Assembly (NCBI GenBank): GCA_036785705.1
Contig: JAWUZG010001076.1
Span: 124,001 to 188,000, forward strand
Length of the DNA: 64,000 bases
Direction: 5' to 3'
DNA from: Acanthornis magna
Lineage: Eukaryota > Chordata > Aves > Passeriformes > Acanthizidae
A program made the position numbers and the translations under genes. Below, one piece after another: positions 38,234-50,048 of this stretch. Under the pieces are notes generated by a model that had not been told where the DNA came from, searched no databases, and saw nothing but the letters and a program-made list of their open reading frames with translations. The stretch's first letter is position 1; the number at the start of each line of letters is the position of its first letter.

Positions 38234-41200
38234 TCTTTAGTCTCAGACAACCTCCTAGACATAAACAAGGAAGGACCCTGTAGGAAATGTGGCTTTTTGC
38301 CTCCTGTCAGTAGGAGATTTTGAGATTGCATTGCCTGTGTTTGCTCTTGCCTTTTGCTCCTGAAGTTCAGAAGATACCATTACCCCTCAGTTGTGTCTTG
38401 GCAGCTACACTGGCTGCATTTGTATCCTCACAATTTTGGGAATATGGGACTATAGGAGGATAGAAGTGGCCCAGTGTTTTCTTTCCTCTTTTAGCATTTA
38501 AACTAATTATCTCTTTTATTTAAGTAAATTACTGAAGAAACTATTCATGTGTTTACCCAGTTCTTCCATATGTACTGGAAAGCAGCTGTGGCAAATTCAA
38601 ACAGAAGGCATGGCACATCAGCTCATACCCCTTCCCTCAGACTTAGCTGTTTTTTGTTTTTGGGGTTTTTTTTAATGGTTGAATCCTGTCATTCCTTTGA
38701 GGATTAGAAAGCTCTCAAAGACCTTCGAACCAGTGTCTTGCTTTTGTTCCCTTCCTTGTAGGGAGAGCACAGAACATCCCCTTGCCGCATTGGTTGCTGT
38801 CCCTTAGATAATGCATAGAAATGATGAGACCCACTGCTCCTGACAGCCTGCCTTTTTTTGGTGGGGGGGTAGAGCGGGAGGAAGCAGCATTTTTTATCTG
38901 TAGATGTAGAGGTGTGTCAGGAAGCTCAAAGAAAATGCACTAGTTTGCATAATTTAGCATATGGAGAAGATACCCAGAATTCAGCCTGATGTATAGCTCA
39001 TATCTGTGAGAGGAAAAGGAAACAAAGCCCAGACTATGATTTGCAACAACACTAATTTATATTGTGAATTATGCTTATAGCTGGCTGAATTTGACTGAGA
39101 AATGAGACTGACATTACACATATTCTTTGGCCCTTCTTTATCTTCTGCTGAGGAGGAGAGAAACAGCCACTCTGTCCTCAAACAGGGATCTTGACTAGGG
39201 GAGCCAGAAGCACGCAGCACATAAAAATTGGATAATTGTGCTAAATAGAACTTGGAACTTTTTGTTCTGAATGCCCTTGTCAGACTGTCTTTCCTTATAC
39301 TTGCCAGCTAATGAGCATCTACTGATAGTTATTTTGTTTCAGGGTGATAGGAAAACTTAATTTGTGCTGTTAATTACTTTTCATCAATTTTCCCATCTTT
39401 GAATGGATAGTATATGTACCTATACTATTACTGAACTGAAAAAAACCCTCCTAGATGAAGTGAAAAAAAAAATATTAGCTTGTCTTTTCTCACTAATTTT
39501 AATGATTTTTAAGAGAATGAGACTGGATTATGATACATTACATCTTAAGTGTAAATGCTAATTAAAATTGATTATAAATTCTAGCAAAATCATAAAGGCA
39601 GCATGCAGCTCAGAGAATTGTTTTCAAATGAATTCCTGGAATCTTTCTAGATGCAATCAAAATGTTTTTAAACATTAATATGTTGGGTTACATAAAGAAT
39701 TTTTACTTAGTCATTAGCCAGAAAAACAAGTGAAATCTTTATAATATGACCTATTATTGCTATCTAATGGAAATAATTGTGGAGACAGCATAATGTAACT
39801 ATGCAATGAGTTCTCTGAAATACAAGTTTTGAAAGCTGATGAGATGACAAGCTGGATAAAATTGCCGTGTAAACACAACTTGGTTATGGAGTGCAGACAA
39901 CAGTTTCTTTAATTGTAGGTTTTGATTTAGTGGGACTCATACCTTATCTGTGCTTTTGCTTTCTGATGGATGGAAATGTAGCACTTTCTGAACATTTCTG
40001 TTTGTTAAGGTCTGTCTTACTTCTTTGCTGGCAGAAAGTGAGGAATTGGGTTTAACTGGGGAGTAGAGAAAGACAGCCAAAGTGACTTTTGTCAGTAGAA
40101 TCATTACAAAACTTATGGAGGCTTCTGCTGAAGTGTTACCAGGATGCCTCCTTAAGTCTATTTATGTTGGGCTGTGTAGCTGTGGAAGTTTGTCAGTGTC
40201 ACTCAGAAGCTGGGGAGCCATTGTGAGAAGAAAGCCACTTGTGCTTTCTTCTCACTGTATTTGCAAAACTGTTCTCCAGCTCCACACCTGAAGGGATGCT
40301 GATTTCTGTGAAGGCTGAAGAGTCCAGTCCTGTCTATAGTTTACACTTGCACAACTCATCAGCACACTCCCTCCCCAGGGACACAACCCTCTCAGACACC
40401 AGAGGTGCACCAGGATGGGTGTGTCCCCTCTCTCTGCCTGCCATTAGTGCAAGTGCAAGGGCACGTCACCCAGGAGGAAGCTCGCTGTGTGTGCTAAGGG
40501 GAGCACCAGGCTGTTCACCCATGGCTGCATGCTTTGGCCACTGTCACCAATAACCCTTCAGACTCCTGGTGGAAGCTCCTCCCTTGATTTCAGATAGCTC
40601 TGAACCAGATACTTGTTTTTTATAGGTACACTTAGTATTGCTACCATCTGCTTCTAATTTTCCCTAACCCAGTAAAAGATATATGTAACCAGAATTGTCT
40701 ATCTGTTTACATTGCAAGTACCAAAGTTAAATAAAGAACAGCACAGCATTCAAACTTGGCAAAAGGCAAAGCAGGATCTGTCAGTGGGAACAGATTTTGC
40801 CTTCCTGATTCATGTGGCAATAGAGCAAAGGTGGCCACCACTCTTTAATGTACTTATGGTATAACTGTTTTATTAGAACAAGGGAAGCTATTCCTAACAC
40901 TCATTCACTGGATTTGTCTCTGAGAAAGAGGTTATGATTGTCACAGGAAGGGTGCCAATAGGTGGGATTGATAGGTGACAGAAGTGTTCCTGAAAGAGCT
41001 GTCTGAGCCCTGGTGGGCTCCCTGTGGCTGGTGGAGCTCATGATACCTGGTCAAGGGGAAGGTGAGAAGCCCTAGGCAAGGGAATGATGCCTCAGTGATC
41101 CTGCAGGATGCATTTTGGGTGAGTGATTTGGATTGTTTTGCTATTAGTTGTCTAATTCAGCCAAAACTAGTTGAGCAGAGAGGAGGACATTAGATTTCAG

Positions 41201-41532
41201 TGGTATTTATCCTTCCTAAGAGTGTTACAGCTATTGGATGCTGGTAAAGGATTCATGCTTAAATTTGTCGGTAAAAATGCAAAACAAAACAGAGAAGCCA
41301 GCTCTCGACGTCATGTGTTGTTAATCGGTGGAAATCCTTGCCGCAGGCCATTGTGTGTATTAAAACATCATGCAAATTCCTGACAGTGTTCTCTGGAGAA
41401 TTAGTAAATGAGTGAAAGCATGCTTGGCTTAAGAAAAGCTGTGGCTGTAAATGTTTGGAGTACAGAGAGTACTTGAAGGAAGTGTAGTTCCTTCTCTTCC
41501 TCTGCCTGTTTCTGAGGCTTTGCCTTAGCCTC

Positions 41533-42080
41533 TGTCATGGTTTAACCCCAGCCAGCAGCCGAGCCCCAGGCAGCTGCTCGCTCTCTCCCCCACCAGTGGG
41601 ACTGGGGAGAGAATGGGAAGGGTAAAAATGAGAAAACTCGTGGGTTGAGATAAAGACAGTTTAATAGGGAAAGCAAAAGTCAAACACACAAGAAAAGGAA
41701 AACAAGGAATTAATTCAGTGTTTCCCAAGGGCCCCATCACAGGTAACAGTGACTTGGGGAGGCAAAAGCCATCACTTCAGATGTTCCCCTTCTTCCTACT
41801 ATATCCCCCCTCCCCTGAGCAGGATGTCACATGGTCTGGCATTTCCCTTTGGTCAGTTTGGGTCACCTGTCCCAGCTGTGTCTCCTCCCATGCACCTCCA
41901 GCCTCCTCACCAGCATGGCTGTAGGAAAAGCAGCAAAGACCTTGGCTCTGTGTATGCCCTGCTCAGCAGTAACAAAAACATCTCTGTATTATCATCACCA
42001 TGTTCAGCACAAATCTGAAACTAAGCCCCATATGAGCCACTGTGAAGAAAACCAACTGTACTGCAGCCAAAACCAGCACA
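41533..42080. mobile_element. Solitary avian endogenous retrovirus LTR
   Basis: The element starts TGTCATGGTTTAACCCCAGC and ends ACCAGCACA, giving the TG...CA ends of a retroviral LTR. Internal phrases match an LTR I recognise from bird genomes: AGCAGCCGAGCCCCAGGCAG, AACTCGTGGGTTGAGATAAA followed by GACAGTTTAATAGGG, GATGTCACATGGTCTGGCAT, GGTCAGTTTGGGTCACCTGTC, CCAGCTGTGTCTCCTCCCA and GTATTATCATCACCATGTTC. No gag, pol or env follows on either side, so it is a solo LTR left by recombination. The U3-R-U5 direction was not settled and I saw no convincing target-site duplication (left flank AGCCTC, right flank GTAAG). Superfamily (ERVL-like versus another class) is uncertain. Several overlapping open frames here are by-products of its GC-richer composition. 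Confidence 0.85.
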
Positions 42081-42289
42081 GTAAGATTCCTCATGGCTCT
42101 GTTTTTGTGGTTTTGTTGAGTGCTTTGCCTGATGTATTGCTCACAACCTTTTTCCTGTATATCTTTGCTTACAGTGTCATGTGTTTGTATATCCAATGAT
42201 TTCTAGTCCCGAGAAGACAGCTGGTTTTTATTTGTTTAAGTAAGATTATTTCAGAAAGTAATTTCCAGAAAAACTGTTCCAGAAAAAAC

Positions 42290-42310
42290 TCTTCCAAAGA
42301 GTTTGGAAGA
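42290..42310. repeat. Short perfect hairpin
   Basis: TCTTCCAAA, loop GAG, TTTGGAAGA form a 9-bp perfect stem. The left side also contains degenerate repeats of TTCCAGAAAAACT (from about 42263). It is too short for a microRNA precursor and is not preceded by a terminator-type context relevant to eukaryotes. Confidence 0.8.
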
Positions 42311-43891
42311 CTGCTATCAGCAAATGCTCTAGACAAGAAAAGTAATATTAGGAGAACATGAAAGCACCAACTTTTTTTTTCAGGTGCTTTTTCCGGTTGG
42401 AAGAGGAAAGCTGAGACAGAGGGCACTCAAGGGCTCTCTCTTGACACTCCTTTCCTTCTACAAATGCTCTTATGCTATTCTTGCTTTTACTCTTGCCACA
42501 ACCTTATCCTCAGTATAAAACTGAACAAAGAGAATTTTCAAATGAATCAAACTAGAAAGCCTTTTTGAAGTATTTTCCAAGATATCTTGGCCATGCCCTA
42601 TCACTCAAAAAGAGGTCTTAATTTCATCCTATATTATCACAGAGCTATGTCAAAAATATTTGTAGGAATAGAAATTGTTGCCACCTGGAGCCAGGTAACT
42701 ATTATTTCACATTCCTCAGGTCTGTGGGAAATATATTGTAATTATTTTTTACTTAATTTATCTATATCTTCCATCAATTTCATTTAAGTTTATTAGTCTA
42801 TATTAAATGTTTTTGAGGAGGAAGATCTCTTTGCTTTCTCTTCCGATCTTGTGAATGGAGCCATCCAAAAGCACTGCCATTTTCCTCTTAAAAAGACCAA
42901 CCGAACAAAACAACCCACTCACATTGTAAAACAGACTTAAAACTGTCCTAGGAAAAATCTCTTAAAGTGAAGAGTTTCTATCTTTTTCGTCCTTCCTTAC
43001 ATGTTTAAGCTGGTGACTTAAGTTCACATACAGACTGATACATTTTACCTTTTGACACAGAAAGAAGGTAAAATGAATAGCGCCATAGATTAAAGTGCTC
43101 TGTGACCAGAGGTAGAGCCAAGATCTTCAGTGACAACCTTTATAATATTGGGCAACAAACCACAACAACAGTTGCTATGTCAGGCCCATGAATATGTGTC
43201 TGAGTTATAGCACGTTTTTAACAGTTTGCTAGCTTTGATTTCAAGGTGTCAGGCAATGCTAAAGCCTCTGCATTTCAGTGTGACGTTGCAGTGATTAAAC
43301 TTCTAGCCTGAATTTGGTTAGCTTCAGCTTCCATTGATGTGAATTCTTATGAGTTTGTCTGAGGAAAAAGCAAAGAATATCTTCCACACTGAGTCTATGC
43401 ACTAACTGCCTCCTTATCGCATCTTAAATAAACTAAACAGATTGTTTGATGTAGATGCTTCCAACATGAGTAGTCTCATTAAGATAATTGAAGCTTTCTG
43501 TGGGGAAACGATGCACACCTTGCTTGTGCATAAGCCAGTGCTTGCCTGCTGCTGACTGGAGAATATGTGTAATGTGTCCCATTTTGTTATGCATTTCCAC
43601 GGATAAAGAATGCCCTCAAAGTTACAAGTGTGACTTAATGGTGTCCAAGACCTATAGAGATGAAAGGAGCTTCCTAGGAAAACAATTTTTCTCTAGATTT
43701 TCTGGTGCTGGAGCTATTAGCAGCTGTTTTCAGCAAAGTAGGAGATGGTCATACTGCAGTCTTTTGCCACTGTGAAGGTGTGAGACTGAAAGATGTGTGA
43801 AAGTTTTCTCCCTGGATGTTGGCCATGGTCGATATGTGGACCTCCTGTTTGATCTGCTTAATTTTCAGTTTCCTGGCTGTTTCCTTTGCAG
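42311..43891. other. Gene-less stretch
   Basis: No recognised feature. A 95-codon plus-strand open frame (43488-43775) contains a cysteine-bearing stretch (KECPQSYKCDL) but lacks a usable acceptor, so I do not call it an exon. Confidence 0.55.
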
Positions 43892-43977
43892 TTTCCTAAT
43901 TAATTTTGCAATATTCATCCCGACCTTATTGACTGTGCTCCTAGTCTGTGCTGTGAAAACTCAGCTGAGGAGAAAAG
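43892..43977 (+). CDS. Candidate internal exon A: transmembrane segment
   Basis: The 86-nt segment follows a good acceptor (CTGGCTGTTTCCTTTGCAG) and precedes a plausible donor (GAGAAAAG then GTAAAAAA). Skipping one base, 28 codons are open. They encode a hydrophobic stretch (NFAIFIPTLLTVLLVCAV) ending in the basic KTQLRRK, the usual stop-transfer pattern of a single-pass membrane protein. The segment ends one base (G) into a codon. That phase matches candidate exon B at 52729, which supplies GA to complete a glycine. Two of three frames contain stops. I do not recognise the protein, and no upstream exon ending two bases into a codon was identified. T-rich DNA easily encodes hydrophobic residues by chance, so this is a hypothesis. 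Confidence 0.22.
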
Positions 43978-46900
43978 GTAAAAAATAAGCCTTTTGCTAT
44001 TCATATGCTTCACCCTCATAACCATCTTATCCTAGAAACAAACTGGAGAAGTGGTCTTTTAGGCCTTCTTTAAGTCAGGTGCAATTTCTTCAGCAAATGT
44101 GATTTTTTCTTATGCAATCCTCATCCTGTTCCTTCACTGCTGTGTGTTTCTAAAGCAAAATGGGCAATGCCCCCTCTGCTGTCCTAGCAGACACATCCTA
44201 GTGAGTTGCACTTGCTCCCATTAGCAGATCTACTGATGCCAGTGAGAACGTGTTGCAAAAAGCAAATGTCTATTTAGCTATTGTTATCTACTTGTTTATA
44301 GTCATCATCTAATGCAGCTAACCTTGAAGGATGGCTCTTGACATGACCTTTAGGGATATTATATTTGATCTGTGTCTAAGTAGCAGTTCAGATAGTTTTG
44401 GTTTGGCCTTGGTCTTGAAATAAGGAAAGAGATTCTTCTTTGGAAAAACAATGCCAATTTGTCAGTAAATACAACTGTTCGTATTGAAAGGACAGTAAGT
44501 CACAGTCAGATTTTTGAATCTGTTAAACAAAGTGTGCTGCTTTTGGCCTTTTAGGGTGTAACTGATTTGGGGGTCACAGTGATTCGATGTCAATCATCTT
44601 TCATGTGTACCGTGGAATCTCTGGTAAATCTGTTTAATCTATACTGGCTTGAGAAGGAAGAGAAAACGATCTGTGGAAGCTGATGTGAAAGGTGCATGTG
44701 TTGGGAGTGAATGGTGCTCCTTCTCACTAACCAGTCAGCTTGAGGAAGACAAGTAGCTGTCCCTGTTTCTTGCAGGTCCTTTTAGTGACCCAAGTCCCTC
44801 CCTTTGGATGAGGGCACCTGTGCTTTAGGGCTGTATCACTTCCCTGCTGCCAGTCATCTGGAAGGGAGGAAATGCCTCTCCAGTGTTTTTTCACCCAAGT
44901 ACACTGTCACTGCACTCCACCTCAGCAAAAGCCAGCACTGACCTGTGCCTTCATCCATGTTTTCACTCAATTTGCTGCACAACATATAGGATAATGTACG
45001 TGGCATGGAAACTGGGGCACATTTGGTGAAGTGAGGAGTCTGCAGACACTGCTGCGGTGGCAGGAGGCTCTGTACCTTTAGAAGATTGTACTCGGCTTAA
45101 TCTGCACTTTCTCAGATCAGCTCTAAGTTTGTGAAACATTTTTGTTTATTGTATTTCCAAATGATATATTTAATTTCTATATACTCAGTGGAGTCTTGAC
45201 TTGTATGAATGTTTATCCCACAGGCAGTGTTAAGTATCTTGCAAGCAGACCTGTCTGTGCTTTTCATGGTGTTCATTTATCTACATAGCCCACTCAAGGC
45301 TGTTTCAGCACAGGAAATGCTGAAAATGCACAGTGCTTCAACAGTGTATGAGCTGTTTATCTTCAGATGTACTTTTCAGGGTCTGGTTTGTGTGGTGCAC
45401 TGAAGAAAACAGATCAAAGTGACATATCCTGTAATTTCATTACCTTTGTCTTACAAATTTTGTTTGGGCCTGTTCTCAATAGAATAGCACTGGGACCAAA
45501 ACAGATATTTGAAAAATCTTTGAAGTTTGGAACGTATGGGAGGTAGAACAGACTTGTGACAGTAGACTCTGCTTGAAAGCTAAGCTGGTAATTTAATATA
45601 CCGAATGCATTATGGAAACTGTTCATGTTTAGAAGCATCGATAAAGAATCAGTTCCTAAAGAAAACCAAACTCTGTCTTAGATTTGCACAAATGCTCAGT
45701 TCCTGTGTTGGCAGTGAAACATATTTATCCTAGAACCACTTTTTGATGTTCCTTAGTTCTTTACATCCTGTCTAGTTATTAGCAGCAAACCTCATGTAAA
45801 GCAGCTGAGAAATGTTGCCAGGCCAGAAACTAAACTCTGTGTTATATCCCTTTGAATGTTTGAATAATAGACAAGGAAGATAGCTTCCAGCTAAGGCACA
45901 GAATGTCTTGTCTTTCTAAGCTGAAATTATTAATTTTACTGAGTTCTCACAAAGCACAACAAAGTACACAATATAATAAGGAGTCCTGTAAAGAAGTTTT
46001 CTGTGCTTTTAATTCTCCTTGAAATCAGGAATGGGCATCAATGATCAAGTTTTCAACTGAGTCTGGGTTTTCTTGAAAGATCAGATCCTTAAATTTTTGG
46101 TGGGATTGTTATTCCCAATTTTAAAAATTTTTTACTTTGGTTTTTCTGAAAAACAAGCTAAATAGAAATCATAAAATGGCTTATTATTTTATTTGTAAGT
46201 ATTGAAATGGATATTTGTAGTTTAAAAGTGCAGATTTATACTTTCAAATTCCTAAAGGCATGGTAATTTCTGTGTGCATCTCCTGAATACTTTTTCAGAG
46301 TAAGTCTAGACCAAACTGTAAAAATCATAAATGAAACTTCAATTTTGTATAGAGATAGGTGAACGAGTTACAGAAAAGAACACATGGAAGTTTTTCATTT
46401 CTAATACCCTTCAGAAATAACTCTTCATGGATCAATATTTGGTCTGGTACAAAATGTGTGATGCTGTTGATTAATCCAGCCAGGTTTGCTTAAACTGAAT
46501 AGCCTAAAGTCATTCTTAAAGCTCAGAGAAAATGTGACTAAAAATGAGAAATGAAATAAAACAAGAATTTGAAAGTATTCCTTCACTAGTAATTATTAAG
46601 TCCTCTGTTTGGTTCTAGGTAAAAATTTATATTCAGCTCTGCCTGATTCATTGCAGTGAGAGCTCTGTATGTCCAGAAAAACCCTGAAATGTTCAATTGA
46701 TGAGCAGTGTTGGCCAGAATATAGTTTGCCATGCATGTAGCTTTTAAATTTAGGAAAAGTAAACATTTTTGTTTTGAATATTTTAAACCTGAAAATAGAT
46801 GTAACATGGGAAATGTGATCCTTATTCTGATCCTATTTCAGATTATGTTAAAATTAGCTTTAATACCATGCTTTAGCTGGTGGTATGTTTTGAAAAGAAC

Positions 46901-49602
46901 AATTTATGGCAAGTATGTTTTCCTATTTTGGTGTTTCTGAACATAGTTATATGACCTATGGCAATCAGGGAATTAGATGTTATATACTTTCAAATAAGGA
47001 AACTAAATTTTATATATTCTTCCTAATATGGGGAATTCCCTCTCCACGTACCACAGGAAAATCTAGTTGAGTTGATGGTTATAGCTGTGGAAAGAAATAT
47101 TCATGGAAATACTAGTGAAAAATATGGAAAGGTGGTGCTTCACTCAGGATTTAGAGAGATCTATAGTCTTTTCCTTGGTGCTTTCAGGCCGTAACTTGCA
47201 AGTCTTACTTGACTGAGTCCCTGGTTCTCTCTTCAGGAGCTGAATGAGGAGCCAGAAGATGGCTCCTCAGTTCTCATCTCAGCTGGCCAAACTTCTCAGG
47301 GCCACATCCCAGGCTGCATCAGACTCATTATTCTTGATCACTCGTACCTCATGTCCCCACGTGGAGGGAGGGGAGTACTTCTCACCCATGTGGGGCTGCT
47401 GGGAAGGTCAATGCTTTGTGAGACTGTGGTGCCCTTGAATATCAGAGGAACCAAGGAAGTAACAAAGACTGATCTTTTATTACATAGATCTTGGTGTCCA
47501 TTCCTCGTGATTTTTTTTCCTACACATCTTTGCTATATTCTTGATATGTTCCCTGTGCCTGCTTCTGAAGACTGCATGCTGGGAAGAAGTGACACTGCTG
47601 CTTGGCTTTAGGGGCTCGCCTTTTCCTGCACGACTGTGCAGGCGCCCAGGATGATGCTATGATCAACATCACAGCACCAGCTTCCTTTCTCAACTCTTAG
47701 TTGCTTCAGAAATTTATAAGATGCGGGAGGCCACCTTAAAGTCATAAATAGCTATGCACTGACGCTGTTTTCATGTCATCAAAAGTCTTTTTGAGCACAC
47801 TTGCATGGGTGAGCATGGTCAGTACCCACACCCACATCTTAATTTTTAGTGGCATACATGCATGTAAAAGTCCACCAGCATGGACCTGTGTTTGTATCCC
47901 ATAAAGTTCTGTGCTTGTCACCTGCACAGCAAAAAATGTGCATATGATTTTTTTCCCAGATGTACAGATTTTAGTTTGCTTTGCAAATTCTGTGTTTCTA
48001 TCTAAGCTTTTAGTTATAGTTTGATTTTGATCTCCTAGGCTGCTCCACTGCAGTGAGATTTTGATGTCTGGAATGTGACATTTCCATGCATCTCAATTTC
48101 AGAAAGAACTGGCTAAATGTATACACTCTGTAGGTATGGAGACTACTTAAATATTCCTTAAGTCCTCTGGGGTCTGAGTTTTGGCAGCAGTTTTGTCCTC
48201 TGACAGTAAAGCCTGAGAAAAGGAAAACAGAGATGAGGAAATAAACTTGAAGGAGCTCCTTGTGAACGCTGACATTAGCTCAGTAAGGCTGATCTCCATC
48301 AGCCCCGTCTATACTCAGTGGAGGAGATGGCATTTGTCCTCCACAGAGGGAGTCAGAACAGTCAGATTAGGCTTTGCTGGTGGATATTTTTTTCTCCATT
48401 GACTGGAGACTATTTCAACACATTATCTACACCTGATTAAATTAACCTTGATGAGTATTCTTTCTGATGGACTAATCTAAGAACTGAGTTCCAGTCATTA
48501 GGAAAGCTGATATGCGAATGGGATCTCTGTATCTTGGGCAACTTACCCTAAAGATCGGCAAATTAAGCAGCATTATGAAGTTCTTTGTAGATCATTTTGC
48601 ATTAGGGCTGTGTAATTCTGAGTGGACTTTGATCCGTATTACCGTAGACAGGACAGTTTAATGAACACAGGGGAAAAGAGAAATGAGCATTAAGAATAGG
48701 GGGGAGGAAGGAAAACAGTCTTATTTGAAACACTGGAGTTCTGACATGAAATCTTCAGTTTCTATTTTTTCCTCATTAAAACAGAGATGCATGTAATTTT
48801 CATTTACTGAGTGAAAAGGGAAATGTGGAGAAAGCAATCTTGTAAATGAAGGAGATGTTCATGGCAGGAAAACTAGCTAACCCTCACAGCTGGAATGTCT
48901 TCAGATGGCAGTGGTTCAATATCTGAAAGTACTGACCTTGTGTGGCCTTGTGGATTGCAAGAGAATTTCAGGAAATAACCTGAGCTAGAATGCTGGGTAC
49001 TAATGGAACATTAGATACAAAAAGTTAGGCTCAGGCAATGTTATGATTGCAAGCAGAAAAACAAATTGGAGAACAAACTCATTCACAGTATACTTACTAT
49101 ACTCTAATTACATCATTGAGTACTGCTGATGATGTTTGGGTTCTTTCTTACAATTTGAATGGGTGGTTCCATGCGGAAGAAATATTTATATCTATGTTTT
49201 ATTCTTGTGACAATTTATCAGTTACATATAGCATCGCAGGAAAATGAAAATGGGACTGACTCACTAGCTTTCATTTCGCTGTAAAGAAACTGAAGTTGTG
49301 TTCTTTTGCTTGATGCGGTGTTGTAATACTCTTTCATGTAGAGAACAGCTTCTGTTATGCAAGATGGCATACCTTTCTGAGGGTGTTAAGGGAACCACAT
49401 TCCTAGGGTATTCCCTAGAGGCGCTCTGTTGTCGAAAATGCATAGTCTTGTTGGGAAGCCCATCTCTTTTGGAAAAATGAGAGCACCACATTCCTGCACT
49501 ATCACTTCTGTGAAGCTGGTGCATCACAATGGGAAAGTGCACTTTGATACTTGTGCAGTAACAAAATTTGTGTCAGCTCCTGTAATATAATACATAAATT
49601 GG
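43978..49602. other. Gene-less stretch
   Basis: No gene is supported other than the speculative exon bounding it on the left. A minus-strand 92-codon open frame at 49264-49542 has a balanced composition (CSHFSKRDGLPNK, LTPSERYAILHNRS) and sits just outside the LTR at 49603, but I recognise no family. Confidence 0.6.
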
Positions 49603-50048
49603 TGTATTTGGTTTGTGTGGCCAGGTTATTACAGGGTGGGCTACAGGGGTGGCTTCTGTGAAAAGTCTTCCCCATGTCCAGCAGAGTCAGTTGGCTCCAA
49701 GATGGAGCCACGAGCAGGCCAAGGCCGAAGCCATCAGAGACAGTGATAGCACCTCTGGGATACCAGAGTTGAGAAGTGGGAGATAAAAAGCTGTGCGACT
49801 TCAGCCAGAGGGAAGTGTGAGAATAGCCCCATTTCTCATTGTCCTAGTCTGATGTGAGTGGTAATAAATTGTACTAATTTCCCTGTGACTCACCTGTTTT
49901 GCCCGTGACAGTAACTGGTCAGTGACTATCCTTGTCCCTATCTTTCCCCTCCACGAGCCTTTCATTATATTTTCTGTCCCCTGTCCAGCTGGGGAGGCGA
50001 ATGGTAGAGTGGTGGGCACCCAGTGTACAGCCAATGTCAACCCACCAT
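49603..50048 (+). mobile_element. Solitary avian endogenous retrovirus LTR (internally deleted)
   Basis: The left part (TTGGTTTGTGTGGCCAGG, GGGCTACAGGGGTGGCTTCT, GGCTCCAAGATGGAGCCACG, AGGCCAAGGCCGAAGCCATC, ATAGCACCTCTGGGATA) and the right part (GTGGTAATAAATTGTACTAA, TTTTGCCCGTGACAGTAACT, CACGAGCCTTTCATTATATT, CCTGTCCAGCTGGGGAGG, CAACCCACCA) both match an LTR I know from bird genomes. In that LTR several hundred bases of a repeated pyrimidine/purine-mixed middle normally separate them; here only about 80 do, so it carries an internal deletion. AATAAA at 49863-49868 is the expected polyadenylation signal and fixes the orientation as plus. No retroviral genes adjoin it. No clear target-site duplication was seen. 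The family name is not claimed. Confidence 0.88.
49863..49868 (+). terminator. LTR polyadenylation signal AATAAA
   Basis: AATAAA lies inside the LTR just upstream of the conserved TTTTGCCCGTGAC block, where the R/U5 region of this repeat is expected. It is ancestral to the element and may or may not act today. Confidence 0.6.

Larger units (their letters stand above)
36626..41532. other. Gene-less AT-rich stretch
   Basis: No gene is supported. Small tandem repeats inside are listed separately. A GC-richer patch at 40330-40550 is composition only; its 104-codon plus-strand open frame shows no domain. Confidence 0.65.

Noticed and set aside
41525..42200. Several open frames of 68-122 codons on both strands
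   Set aside because: They lie in the solo LTR, which is non-coding in this repeat type.
43488..43775. 95-codon frame with KECPQSYKCDL, tested as an extracellular exon upstream of candidate exon A
   Set aside because: No usable acceptor or donor gives the phase needed to join 43892; cysteine content is not distinctive.
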